Origin: Streptomyces composti
Lineage (GTDB): Bacteria > Actinomycetota > Actinomycetes > Streptomycetales > Streptomycetaceae
Reading direction: 5' to 3'
Length of the DNA: 64,000 nucleotides
Assembly: GCF_012034205.1 (NCBI RefSeq)
Contig: NZ_JAATEM010000009.1
Span: 121,123-185,122 of the forward strand
The notes under the pieces were generated by a model. That model was not told where the DNA came from. It was given only the letters and a program-made list of their open reading frames with translations, and ran no database searches. Numbering within the stretch: the first letter of the stretch is position 1; each line of letters starts with the position of its first letter. This document shows, in pieces, positions 18,701 to 28,573 of this stretch. Made by a program: the position numbers and the translations under genes.

Positions 18701-19615
18701 ACGGCCTCGCCCGAGTTCGTCGGCTCCTACGGCGGTGTCATCCACGAGATGACCGAGGCGCGGGACGTGCGGATGGGCATGTACGGCCACTCCAACCAGG
18801 TCGCCCACCACGCCCTGTACATGTACGACGCGGCCGGGCAGCCCTGGAAGACGCAGAAGAACGTGCGCGAGGTGCTGCAGCGGCTGTACACCGGCAGTGA
18901 GATCGGGCAGGGCTACCACGGCGACGAGGACAACGGCGAGCAGTCGGCCTGGTACCTGTTCTCCGCGCTGGGCTTCTATCCGCTGGTGATGGGCAGCGGC
19001 GAGTACGCCATCGGCTCCCCGCTGTTCACCAAGGCGACCGTGCACCTGGAGAACGGCCGCAAGCTGGTGGTGAAGGCGCCGAAGAACAGCACGCGCAATG
19101 TGTACGTGCAGGGCCTGAAGGTCAACGGCAGGAGCTGGAACTCCACCGCGCTCCCGCACAAGCTGATCGCCCAGGGCGGCGTCCTGGAGTTCGACATGGG
19201 GCCGCGCCCGTCGAAGTGGGGCACCGGCAAGAACGCGGCGCCGGTGTCCATCACCCGCGACGACAAGGTGCCCAGCCCGCGCAAGGACCTGCTGAAGGGC
19301 GACGGACCGCTGTTCGACGACACCTCGGAGACCGGGGCCGCGGTGTCCACGGTCGAACTGCCGGTCACCGGCGAGGCCAAGGCGGTGCAGTACACGCTGA
19401 CCTCCGCGGACCCGGAGAAGGCGCCCACCGGCTGGGTGCTGCAGGGCTCGGCCGACGGCAGGACGTGGCAGGACCTGGACGAACGGTCCGGTGAGTCCTT
19501 CCGCTGGGAGCGGCAGACCCGGGTCTTCTCCGTGGACAAGCCGGCCGCCCACCGGCACTACCGTCTGGTGCTGAGCGGTGAGGCGACACTGACGGAGGTG
19601 GAGCTGCTGGGCTGA
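15788..19615 (+). CDS. Secreted GH92 alpha-mannosidase with F5/8 type C (discoidin) modules
   Basis: Exported, calcium-dependent exo-alpha-mannosidase of about 1275 residues. The signal peptide follows a basic start (MLHRVRPRVRYGVRHRWS) and a hydrophobic AVVAATAFALAATSQG. An N-terminal carbohydrate-binding module is marked by ENLVDGEPSTKWLTFEP and ITRYALTSANDHAERDPRDW. The GH92 core has GTSSDVAFADAYVKGVGF, SWALEGYINDYGIARMA and the acidic DEDNGEQSAWYLFSALG. A second, shorter module ends the protein (YTLTSADPEKAPTGWVLQGS). I chose the ATG at 15788, ten bases after GGGAGG; an ATG at 15710 gives no signal peptide at its N-terminus. Likely trims mannan or yeast glycoprotein to sugars. Confidence 0.93.
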   Translation: MLHRVRPRVRYGVRHRWSTAVVAATAFALAATSQGAAVALPGAPAKTDRAFASSFEQGDPAPDWVSTVERAPGGGKRASGVDGGYTTGIPGNVTDRVTDVRASAENTGGGEVKENLVDGEPSTKWLTFEPTGWVEFDLDEPVEITRYALTSANDHAERDPRDWTLKGSADGKEWTTLDTRTGETFGERFQTKIYDLDAGAVAEYRHFRLEITRNGSGDIVQLADVQFSTGDEDGPVPPDMLTLTDRGPSGSPTAKAGAGFTGKRALRYAGRHTAKGRAYSYNKVFDVNVKVERDTRLSYRIFPSMADGDLDYDATNVSLDLAFTDGTYLSDLRATDQHGFPLTPRGQGAAKVLYVNQWNNVVSRIGSVARGKTVDRILVAYDSPEGPAQFRGWVDDVQLKPVAPEKPRAHLSDYAVTTRGTNSSGGFSRGNTFPATAVPHGFNFWTPVTNAGSLTWLYDYARGNNGDNLPTIQAFSASHEPSPWMGDRQTFQVMPSAASGTPDTGREARELAFRHENETARPYYYGVRFENGLKAEMAPTDHAAALRFTYPGDDASVIFDNVTDEAGLTLDRENGVVTGYSDVKSGLSTGATRLFVYGEFDKKAVDGASSGVKGHLRFDAGKDRTVTLRLATSLISVDQAKDNLRQELPASRSFESVKKAAQRQWDELLGTVEVEGATPDQLTTLYSSLYRLYLYPNSGFEKVGGTYKYASPFSKMTGPDTPTHTGAKIVEGKVYVNNGFWDTYRTTWPAYSFLTPSRAGELVDGFVQHYKDGGWTSRWSSPGYADLMTGTSSDVAFADAYVKGVGFDAEAAYDAAVKNATVVPPSSGVGRKGMATSPFLGYTSTETHEGLSWALEGYINDYGIARMAEALHKKTGKKRYKEEAAYFLNRARDYVNLFDAKAGFFQGRDLEGDWRVPSEKYDPRVWGYDYTETNGWGYAFTAPQDSRGLANLYGGRKGLADKLDEYLSTPETASPEFVGSYGGVIHEMTEARDVRMGMYGHSNQVAHHALYMYDAAGQPWKTQKNVREVLQRLYTGSEIGQGYHGDEDNGEQSAWYLFSALGFYPLVMGSGEYAIGSPLFTKATVHLENGRKLVVKAPKNSTRNVYVQGLKVNGRSWNSTALPHKLIAQGGVLEFDMGPRPSKWGTGKNAAPVSITRDDKVPSPRKDLLKGDGPLFDDTSETGAAVSTVELPVTGEAKAVQYTLTSADPEKAPTGWVLQGSADGRTWQDLDERSGESFRWERQTRVFSVDKPAAHRHYRLVLSGEATLTEVELLG

Positions 19616-19635
19616 CGCGGCGCCACCCACGCCGT

Positions 19636-19668
19636 ACGGCGGGTCCGGGCCAGGCCCGGGCCCGCCGT
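19636..19668. terminator. Bidirectional hairpin between convergent genes
   Basis: 15-base arms (ACGGCGGGTCCGGGC at 19636-19650 and its complement at 19654-19668, 14 of 15 paired) with a 3-base loop, between the stops of the mannosidase and the caspase-like gene. Confidence 0.75.
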
Positions 19669-19685
19669 GCGTTGTGCGGCGGCGT

Positions 19686-21107
19686 TCAGAGTGCGGTCCG
19701 GAGCAGCCGCTCGAGCTCGGCGGCCCGCTGCTCGCCGTCGAGGACGCGGACCACATCCACCAGCGCGTGCTCACCGCCGGGCACCCCGAGCGCCGCACGC
19801 ACGATGGCCACCACGTCCTCGCGCAGCCGCATTCCGCGCACGTCGACGGGCCGGCCCAGCACCTCGCCGAGGAGCGAGGCGACGTTCTGGCGGCCGTGGG
19901 GGTCCTGCACGGACGGCAGGGCGCACAGGGCGTCGGTGAGGTCGAGGAGCAGCCGCATGGCACCCCCGCCGCCACCGTCCGCCCCGCCGGCTTCCCCGCC
20001 GGCCCGCTGAAGACGCCGCCGCATCCGGTCGGCCGTCGCGCCTCCCTCGTACAGCTCGATCACCTGCAGCAGCACGCTCTCCCCGCCCTCGGCGGCCAGG
20101 GCGCCGCGGGCCAGCATCGCCGCGTCCTCCTGCAGCCGGACGCCGCGCAGATCGACGGTGCGCCCCAGCTGTTCGCCCAGGACGGCGGCGAGCCGCATCC
20201 GGGTCTGCACGTCCGCCAGGGAGGGCAGTTCGCCCAGCAGCCTGGCGAGGACCAGCAGCCGGGCGAGCCCTTCGGCGGGCCTCGGCTGCTCCGGCACCGG
20301 AGGAGGCACGGACGGTGCCGGGCTTTCCTGCTGGGCCGGGATGCCGGGCAGCGGGTGCTGCCGCGGGGCCCTCACCGACCGGGCGATGACCAGCCGGCGC
20401 TCCACCTGCGCCCACAGCTGGGGGCGCTGGCGCACCCCGGCCGCGCGCAGCTCGTCGTAGACGTACTCGTAGAGGTCCTGCGTGCTGATCAGGCCGTCGC
20501 CGTTGCGGTCGGCCTCGCCCGAGCGGAGGCCCTTGATGACCGCGCCGGTGAACCGGGAGGGCTCGGGGTCGAGTTCGTCGAGGCGTTCGCCCTCCCAGGC
20601 GTACTCGGTGCGGTTGGTCGCGGTGAGCACCGCGATGCCGTGTCCGGCCAGTTCGTCCTTCAGGTGCACGGTGGTGTCGCCCTTGGCGCCGGGCAGGAAG
20701 GCGCCGCTGTAGCAGCAGTCGAGCAGCAGCACGACCGACCGGGCCCGGCAGCGCAGCATCCGGGTGCGCAGGAACTCGGCGGAGACCGCGGTGGAGGCGA
20801 GCAGGCGGCGGTCGGTGTCGGAGGCGGCGAAGTACAGCTCGCCGTCGTCGTTCTTCACGCCGTGGCTGGAGATGTGCAGCAGGAGCAGGTCGTCACGGCC
20901 CCGGTCGAGGAAGAAGTGCTCGATGGCGCGGGCCACCTCGTGGTGGGGGCGGTCGACGACCGGTGTCACCGTGAAGCCGCCGATGTCGGGGTCGCGCAGC
21001 ACCTCGGCGAGTCCCTCGGCGTCCCGGGCGGGAGAGCGCAGCCGGCGCAGCTCCCGGTCGTCGTAGTGGCCCGTCGCGACGAGCAGGGCGTAGCGGCCCG
21101 CGGACAC
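19686..21107 (-). CDS. Caspase-like (peptidase C14) effector with two effector-associated domains
   Basis: Predicted cytoplasmic cysteine protease of 473 residues. The N-terminal caspase fold starts YALLVATGHYDDRELRRL. Its catalytic dyad is visible as His in LLLLHISSHGVKND (about residue 79) and Cys in VVLLLDCCYSGAFLPG (about residue 130). After a Pro-rich linker (residues about 250-275) come two copies of a 60-70-residue helical module: RLAAVLGEQLGRTVDLRG and NVASLLGEVLGRPVDVRG mark the same position in each. These match the effector-associated domain 2 style of adaptor modules described computationally in actinobacterial conflict systems. GTG start 14 bp after the EACC1-like gene stop, with AAGGG upstream. 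The trigger and target are unknown. Confidence 0.85.
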   Translation of the reverse strand: MSAGRYALLVATGHYDDRELRRLRSPARDAEGLAEVLRDPDIGGFTVTPVVDRPHHEVARAIEHFFLDRGRDDLLLLHISSHGVKNDDGELYFAASDTDRRLLASTAVSAEFLRTRMLRCRARSVVLLLDCCYSGAFLPGAKGDTTVHLKDELAGHGIAVLTATNRTEYAWEGERLDELDPEPSRFTGAVIKGLRSGEADRNGDGLISTQDLYEYVYDELRAAGVRQRPQLWAQVERRLVIARSVRAPRQHPLPGIPAQQESPAPSVPPPVPEQPRPAEGLARLLVLARLLGELPSLADVQTRMRLAAVLGEQLGRTVDLRGVRLQEDAAMLARGALAAEGGESVLLQVIELYEGGATADRMRRRLQRAGGEAGGADGGGGGAMRLLLDLTDALCALPSVQDPHGRQNVASLLGEVLGRPVDVRGMRLREDVVAIVRAALGVPGGEHALVDVVRVLDGEQRAAELERLLRTAL

Positions 21108-21121
21108 GTCGGGGCCGCCCT

Positions 21122-21583
21122 TCAGCCGCCCTGGCCGGGTCCGGCCGAGGAGCCGGCGGGGCCGGGGTCCCCGGGGCCGTCACCGGGGTCGTGGGGGTCG
21201 TTCCCGTCGCCGGAGCCGCCCGCGGTGCCGGCCTCGTGGGCGGCGAGGAAGGCCTCGATGAGGCGCTGCTGGTCGGCGGAGGAGACGGCCTCGAGCTCCA
21301 GGCTGTTGTCGCCGAGGGCGATGCTGACCGTGCGGACCGGGCGGTTCTCGATCCAGGTCTGGACGAGGCTCACCACCGAGCGCAGGGCGATGGGTGCCAT
21401 GGTCACCGCGAGGGCGCCCACGGCGATCGCGTCGACCGGCTTGGCTCCCTCGGGGAGGTCACCGGCGCGGCGCAGCCGGACGTCGTCCACGTCCAGTTCG
21501 AGCAGCCGGTCGCGTAACCGGCGGGTCAGTTCGTCGAGTTCTTCCTGGTCGCTGTCCTGACGCCCGGTCAGGACGAGCTGCAT
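21122..21583 (-). CDS. EACC1-like partner of the caspase effector
   Basis: A 153-residue protein beginning MQLVLTGRQDSDQEELDEL, with an alpha/beta ferredoxin-like start, one hydrophobic stretch (AIAVGALAVTMAPIALRSVV), then RPVRTVSIALGDNSLELEAV and DQQRLIEAFLAAHEAG, and a Gly/Pro/Asp-rich disordered tail. This pattern (short domain, 'VVxLVxxWI' helix, beta hairpin, helix) is that of the effector-associated constant component EACC1, found next to caspase, trypsin and NTPase effectors in Streptomyces. I start at ATG 21583 (AGGGA five bases upstream) rather than the upstream start at 21691. The two genes form a minimal module and are probably co-transcribed. Confidence 0.75.
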   Translation of the reverse strand: MQLVLTGRQDSDQEELDELTRRLRDRLLELDVDDVRLRRAGDLPEGAKPVDAIAVGALAVTMAPIALRSVVSLVQTWIENRPVRTVSIALGDNSLELEAVSSADQQRLIEAFLAAHEAGTAGGSGDGNDPHDPGDGPGDPGPAGSSAGPGQGG

Positions 21584-21656
21584 GTGTTCCCTGCCGCGGC
21601 TCACCGCCACCCCCGTCGCCTGGTGTCTCATCAGCGTACAACGGGGAACACGGCGA

Positions 21657-21688
21657 GGGCCGCACCTCCGACTCCGGAGGTGCGGCCC
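21657..21688 (-). terminator. Terminator of the aconitase gene
   Basis: Perfect 14-base arms GGGCCGCACCTCCG (21657-21670) and CGGAGGTGCGGCCC (21675-21688) around a 4-base loop, about 65 bp after the aconitase stop. Confidence 0.8.
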
Positions 21689-21752
21689 CAACTGGCGTGC
21701 GCTGCCGCCTACTTGCGGATCAGCCGCCGCTCACGTGCCGCGCGGGCCGCGC

Positions 21753-24570
<2,818 letters not shown>

Positions 24571-24600
24571 CGAGTGGCGACCGCGGTGCGCCTCGGCAGA

Positions 24601-24618
24601 TATCTCGATGTCGAGATA
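24601..24618 (-). promoter_or_regulatory. 18-bp perfect palindrome upstream of aconitase (MarR/TamR-type)
   Basis: TATCTCGATGTCGAGATA: perfect 8-base arms and a 2-base centre. This is the style of site bound by MarR-family proteins. TamR, a MarR-family regulator, is reported to control the aconitase gene in S. coelicolor. Equating the two is inference. Confidence 0.55.
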
Positions 24619-24639
24619 ACTCTAGTACACGGGCGCCGA

Positions 24640-24890
24640 ATGGTCATGCCCGGACCCTCGGCGTGCCCCGGCGCGACCTGCGGCACGCCCCGGCGGGTAC
24701 CCCCCGGCGAGCCGGACGACCCCCTCCGGGCACACCCGTCTCCAGCCCTCGGACACACCTCCGGACGCCCGGGGCATGCCTCTCCGGCACCCCCGGCACA
24801 CCCCTGGAGCCCGGCACACCCCCTCAAGGACACCCCTGGCACCCGGGACGCCGCGCACCCTGGCCCCATGACCCCCCGCATTCGGGGTAG
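24640..24890. repeat. C-rich degenerate repeats in an intergenic stretch
   Basis: About 250 bp without a supportable gene, built from variants of CCGGCACACCCC and CGGACACACC spaced irregularly. Strong strand asymmetry (C-rich on plus). Lies between the aconitase promoter and the DUF4236 gene. No protein frame here looks natural. Confidence 0.5.
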
Positions 24891-24933
24891 CCGAACTGAG
24901 ACAGGGTCAGATACTCATACGAGGGAGACAGAG

Positions 24934-25137
24934 GTGCCGCTCACTTTCCGCAAGAGCTTCCGGATCCTTCCGGGGGTGCGGCTGAACATCAACAAGCGGT
25001 CCTGGTCCATCACCACCGGCGGCGGCAAAGGCCCCAGGTACACTCGGAGCAGCACCGGACGTCGTACGACTTCGGTGGATTTGCCGGGGCCTTTCGGGTG
25101 GCGACGGACGCGGAACACACGTAGCACCAGGGGATGA
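24934..25137 (+). CDS. DUF4236 small protein
   Basis: A 67-residue basic protein, VPLTFRKSFRILPGVRLNINKRSWSITTGGGKGPRYTRSS..., matching the DUF4236 pattern (F+KSF+I-PG-R+N-NK+S+S-S-G-KG). Such domains are small glycine-rich beta modules of unknown function. I start at GTG 24934, which begins the conserved motif and has AGGGAG seven bases upstream; the longer open frame reaches back into repeats. Likely transcribed by itself. Ends 80 bp before the HTH-MurA gene. Confidence 0.7.
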   Translation: MPLTFRKSFRILPGVRLNINKRSWSITTGGGKGPRYTRSSTGRRTTSVDLPGPFGWRRTRNTRSTRG

Positions 25138-25188
25138 ATCGGGCAAGTTTGACGCCATGTCACCCGAACGGACCCCCCAAGAGGCGGC

Positions 25189-25204
25189 ATCTCATATCTG
25201 AGAT
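25189..25204 (+). promoter_or_regulatory. Inverted repeat just upstream of the HTH-MurA gene
   Basis: ATCTCATATCTGAGAT: perfect 6-base arms around TATC, ending 12 bp before the start codon. With no clear ribosome site there, transcription may begin close to the ATG. A plausible self-regulatory operator for the HTH domain the gene encodes. Confidence 0.5.
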
Positions 25205-25216
25205 AACCTCAACCCC

Positions 25217-26746
25217 ATGGCAGACGACTACCTCGTACGCATCGGCAAGCTCATCCGCGATGCCCGGCAACACCGGGGCTGGACGCAGGCGCAGCTGGCC
25301 GAGGCCCTCGCCACCAGCCAGAGCGCCGTCAACCGCATCGAGCGCGGCAACCAGAACATCAGCCTTGAGATGATCGCCCGCATCGGCGAGGCCCTGGACA
25401 GCGAGATCGTGTCCCTGGGATACGCCGGTCCGATGCATCTGCGCGTGGTCGGCGGACGCCGGCTCTCCGGCGCCATCGATGTCAAGACGAGCAAGAACGC
25501 GTGCGTGGCACTGCTGTGCGCCTCGCTGCTCAACAGCGGACGCACCGTGCTGCGCCGCGTCGCCCGCATCGAGGAGGTCTACCGCCTCCTGGAGGTGCTG
25601 GGCTCCATCGGCGTGCGCGCCCGGTGGATCAACGACGGCACCGACCTGGAGATCGTGCCGCCGGCCGAGCTGGACCTGGACGCCATCGACGCGGACGCCG
25701 CCCGCCGCACCCGCTCGATCATCATGTTCCTCGGTCCGCTGCTGCACCGCATGGACCGCTTCAAGCTGCCCTACGCCGGCGGCTGCGACCTCGGCACCCG
25801 CACCGTCGAGCCGCACATGATCGCGCTGCGCCGGTTCGGCCTGGACATCGCCGCCACCGAGGGCCAGTACCACGCGGTGGTGGACCGCTCGGTCAGCCCC
25901 GACCGCCCGATCGTGCTGACCGAGCGCGGGGACACGGTCACGGAGAACGCCCTCCTCGCCGCAGCGCGGCACGACGGCATCACCGTCATCCGCAACGCCT
26001 CCTCCAACTACATGGTCCAGGACCTGTGCTTCTTCCTGGAGGCACTGGGCGTGAAGGTCGACGGCATCGGCACCACCACGCTCACCGTGCACGGCGTGCC
26101 GGACATCGACGTCGACGTCGACTACTCGCCCTCCGAGGACCCGGTCGAGGCGATGAGCCTGGTCGCCGCCGCCGTGGTGACCGAGTCGGAGCTGACGATC
26201 CGCCGGGTGCCGATCGAGTTCCTGGAGATCGAGCTGGCGGTCCTGGAGGAGATGGGCCTCGACCACGACCGCACGCCCGAGTACTTCGCCGACAACGGCC
26301 GCACCCGCCTGGTGGACCTGACGGTGCGCCCCTCCAAGCTGGAGGCGCCCATCGACAAGATCCACCCGATGCCGTTCCCCGGCCTGAACATCGACAACGT
26401 GCCGTTCTTCGCGGCGATCGCGGCGGTGGCGCAGGGCAAGACGCTGATCCACGACTGGGTCTACGACAACCGCGCCATCTACCTGACCGACCTCAACCGC
26501 CTCGGCGGCCGCCTGCAGCTGCTCGACCCGCACCGCGTCCTGGTGGAGGGCCCCACCCGCTGGCGCGCGGCCGAGATGATGTGCCCGCCGGCGCTGCGTC
26601 CCGCGGTCGTCGTGCTGCTGGCGATGATGGCGGCGGAGGGCACGTCGGTCCTGCGCAACGTATATGTCATCAACCGGGGTTACGAGGATCTCGCCGAGCG
26701 CCTGAACTCCATCGGCGCACAGATCGAGATCTTCCGGGACATCTGA
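25217..26746 (+). CDS. XRE-type helix-turn-helix fused to a MurA-like enolpyruvyl transferase
   Basis: A 509-residue fusion. Residues about 5-65 form an XRE DNA-binding domain (IRDARQHRGWTQAQLAEALA, SQSAVNRIERGNQNISLEMI). Residues about 73-509 form the two-lobed EPSP-synthase fold of UDP-GlcNAc 1-carboxyvinyltransferase (HLRVVGGRRLSGAIDVKTSK). Key MurA residues are present: the Lys-Asn of SKNA and the active-site loop Cys in LPYAGGCDLGTRTVEPH. The loop has extra or different residues compared with the PGGCAIGxRP of housekeeping MurA. It could be a catalyst that reports on its substrate, or a regulator with a retired enzyme as sensor. Similar to SCO5998. Monocistronic, followed by a hairpin. 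Confidence 0.9.
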   Translation: MADDYLVRIGKLIRDARQHRGWTQAQLAEALATSQSAVNRIERGNQNISLEMIARIGEALDSEIVSLGYAGPMHLRVVGGRRLSGAIDVKTSKNACVALLCASLLNSGRTVLRRVARIEEVYRLLEVLGSIGVRARWINDGTDLEIVPPAELDLDAIDADAARRTRSIIMFLGPLLHRMDRFKLPYAGGCDLGTRTVEPHMIALRRFGLDIAATEGQYHAVVDRSVSPDRPIVLTERGDTVTENALLAAARHDGITVIRNASSNYMVQDLCFFLEALGVKVDGIGTTTLTVHGVPDIDVDVDYSPSEDPVEAMSLVAAAVVTESELTIRRVPIEFLEIELAVLEEMGLDHDRTPEYFADNGRTRLVDLTVRPSKLEAPIDKIHPMPFPGLNIDNVPFFAAIAAVAQGKTLIHDWVYDNRAIYLTDLNRLGGRLQLLDPHRVLVEGPTRWRAAEMMCPPALRPAVVVLLAMMAAEGTSVLRNVYVINRGYEDLAERLNSIGAQIEIFRDI

Positions 26747-26771
26747 CGTCCCTGGTGTTCTCCATGCCGTT

Positions 26772-26813
26772 CCCCTCCTGACCGTGGGTTCGCCGCCCGG
26801 CGGTCAGGAGGGG
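26772..26813. terminator. Hairpin between convergent HTH-MurA and DUF397 genes
   Basis: Perfect 13-base arms CCCCTCCTGACCG (26772-26784) and CGGTCAGGAGGGG (26801-26813) with a 16-base loop. Confidence 0.75.
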
Positions 26814-26824
26814 TGGCGGCGGGG

Positions 26825-27025
26825 CTATGCCTCCGTGCCCTCGGCGACGAACTTGGCGAAGGGCACCCAGTGCTCGCGGTCCACCGCGAAGGGCCGACGG
26901 GACAGGTCCTTGGAGTCCCGTACGTGAACGGCCTGTTCGGCGATGGCGACCTCGACACAGCTGTCGCCCTGGCTGCCGCTGTAGCTGGACTTGAACCAGG
27001 CGAGTTCCGTCGTACCGCTGCTCAT
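26825..27025 (-). CDS. DUF397 small protein (BldB/AbaA-associated type)
   Basis: A 66-residue protein with the family pattern LAWFKSSYSGSQGDSCVEVA and VHVRDSKDLSRRP. DUF397 proteins, including the developmental protein BldB's relatives, occur beside WhiJ-like HTH regulators throughout Streptomyces and are thought to modulate them. The ATG overlaps the stop of the upstream regulator (ATGA), so it is translationally coupled. Function in this copy is unknown, and the upstream partner is frameshifted. Confidence 0.9.
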   Translation of the reverse strand: MSSGTTELAWFKSSYSGSQGDSCVEVAIAEQAVHVRDSKDLSRRPFAVDREHWVPFAKFVAEGTEA

Positions 27026-27907
27026 AGCTCTCCTCGCAGTCGCTCCAGCAGGTCCCTGGAGTCCTTCGAGCTCAGGGCCTGGGAGCGCAGTGTTTCATAG
27101 CGCCGGCAGAGCACACTCACCTGTTTCGGCTCCATAATCAATCGACCGTTTTCCTGCCCCTCGGAGTAGGCGAGTCGCCGCCCCTCCGGCGTCTCCAGCA
27201 CCTGCACCGGCCCATCCAGGCACGCGTGCAACCCCGCCTCCAGCGGGACCACTTGAAGCGTCACATTCCGCGGCGCACCGACCTTGAGCACATGGTCCAG
27301 CAGCCCCCCGGACGACCTCGGAGTCCCCGAACCTGCGCCGGAACACGTGCTCCTCGACGATGAAGTCGAACGGCACCGTCGGCCGCTCCACCATCATGCG
27401 CTGCCGTTCCATCCGGGCCGTGAGCTGCGCCTCGAGTTCCTCGTCGGTCCGCAACGGAATCGTCCCCTCGAACACCGCCCGCGCATACGCCTCCGACTGC
27501 AACAGACCCGGCACCAGCCGGCATTCGTACGTGCACAGGCTCACCGCCTCCCGCTCCAGCCGGGCCCACCGGCGGAACCAGGCGGCGAGGCCCCCCTCGC
27601 CCCGGGTGAGATGGCGCGCCGCACGCCGCAGGGCGCCCGTGTTGCCCAGAGCCTCCTCGGCCCGTTCGACGAAGGCCTGGTCGGGCATCCGGCGTCCCAA
27701 CTCCACCGATTCCACGGTGTGCTTGGAGTACTGGACGACCGCGGCCAGGTCGGTCCTGCTGAGCCCCGCGTGTTCGCGTAACGCCTGGACGACCGCGCCG
27801 AACGTGCGCAGGCTGTCCGACGGGTGGGGTTCCCTCTCCCCCTCCCCCAGTGTCACCGCACGGGTGCCGACGCCCGTGGCCGCCACCTCCGCTTCGGCCA
27901 TGTCCAT
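27022..27907 (-). pseudogene. WhiJ/Scr1-like XRE regulator with DUF5753, broken by a frameshift at a G6 run
   Basis: The N-terminal frame carries an HTH (ALREHAGLSRTDLAAVVQYS, HTVESVELGRRMP) and the first half of DUF5753 (LCTYECRLVPGLLQSEAYA, DFIVEEHVFRRRFGDSEVVRG). After RG the frame degenerates. The other minus frame then supplies the missing second half (LLDHVLKVGAPRNVTLQVV to RDLLERLRGEL) down to the stop at 27022. The break is at six consecutive C on the plus strand (27304-27309); with five the two halves join perfectly. Length would be about 295 residues, normal for the family. Sequencing error, recent mutation, or homopolymer-based switching are all possible. Confidence 0.8.
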
Positions 27908-28001
27908 CCGCCGCCCCTCTCACCAGTCGGCTCTCCGGTCTGTCGGCCCCCACGCCGCCCCTCATCGTGGCCGTCGGCACTCCGTACTGTCCACCCTCTG
28001 C

Positions 28002-28028
28002 GCCCGTACGCTCACTCAGCGTACGGGC
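28002..28028. promoter_or_regulatory. 11-bp-arm inverted repeat in the divergent WhiJ-like/HATPase region
   Basis: GCCCGTACGCT (28002-28012) and AGCGTACGGGC (28018-28028), perfect, loop CACTC. Lies 45 bp before the HATPase start and about 95 bp from the regulator start. Candidate operator of the WhiJ-like protein, or an RNA hairpin in the leader. Confidence 0.5.
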
Positions 28029-28072
28029 CTGGAGGCTCGTGTACGGCCGCGAGCGGACGTCACGCTGGCGTC

Positions 28073-28573
28073 ATGAACCAGAGCGCTCCCCCGCACACCA
28101 CCCCTCACCCCGCCCCCTGTTCGCGCGGCTTCACCCAGCTGCTCTCGGCCACACGGCGCGGCGCCCGGCTCGCCCGCCTGCTGGGGGTGGGGCAGCTCCG
28201 CTCCTGGGAGGTGCCGCAGGACCTCGTGGAGCGTGCCGAGGTGGTCATCGCCGAACTCGCGGCGAACGCCGTGCTGCACGGGCATGTGCCGGGCCGCTGC
28301 TTCCGGCTGACGCTGGTGTCCGACCCGGCGTGCGGGCTGCTGCGGGTGGAGGTCAGTGACGCCCGGGGAGACCTCCACCCGCGGCTCCCGGCGGCCACGG
28401 GAGACCCCGGCGCGCTCCGGACCGGCGGCCGAGGACTCACGCTGATCGCCGCTCTCGCCGATCACTGGGACTGCGTGCCGTACCCGCCGGCCGGGAAGAC
28501 CGTCCGTGCGGTGCTCTCGACGCCGGGCCCTTCCCCAGGCCCGCCGGGCACCGCCCGGAATCTCGACGGCTAG
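28073..28573 (+). CDS. RsbW-like HATPase (anti-sigma-factor type serine kinase)
   Basis: A 166-residue single-domain GHKL ATPase. N-box VIAELAANAVLHGHV, G1 box VEVSDARGDLHPR, G2 box GGRGLTLIAALADHW. The N-terminal 20 residues (NQSAPPHTTPHPAPCSRG) are linker-like. Genes of this type are the third member of the WhiJ-like/DUF397/HATPase sets of Streptomyces. No sigma-factor partner is adjacent. ATG at 28073 chosen at the end of non-coding-looking sequence; no strong ribosome site is visible. Its TAG stop shares four bases (CTAG) with the hypE stop on the other strand. Confidence 0.82.
   Translation: MNQSAPPHTTPHPAPCSRGFTQLLSATRRGARLARLLGVGQLRSWEVPQDLVERAEVVIAELAANAVLHGHVPGRCFRLTLVSDPACGLLRVEVSDARGDLHPRLPAATGDPGALRTGGRGLTLIAALADHWDCVPYPPAGKTVRAVLSTPGPSPGPPGTARNLDG

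Noticed and set aside
15506..19975. 1489-residue open frame on the minus strand
   Set aside because: Shadow of the GH92 gene in high-GC DNA; Val/Gly/Arg-rich composition with no domain, while the plus strand shows signal peptide, F5/8C and GH92 motifs.
19686..21583. Metacaspase with housekeeping role
   Set aside because: The effector-associated repeats and EACC1-like neighbour fit conflict modules better, though a housekeeping protease cannot be excluded.
28002..28028. Rho-independent terminator
   Set aside because: It lies upstream of two divergent starts, not after any gene, so an operator or leader structure is more likely.
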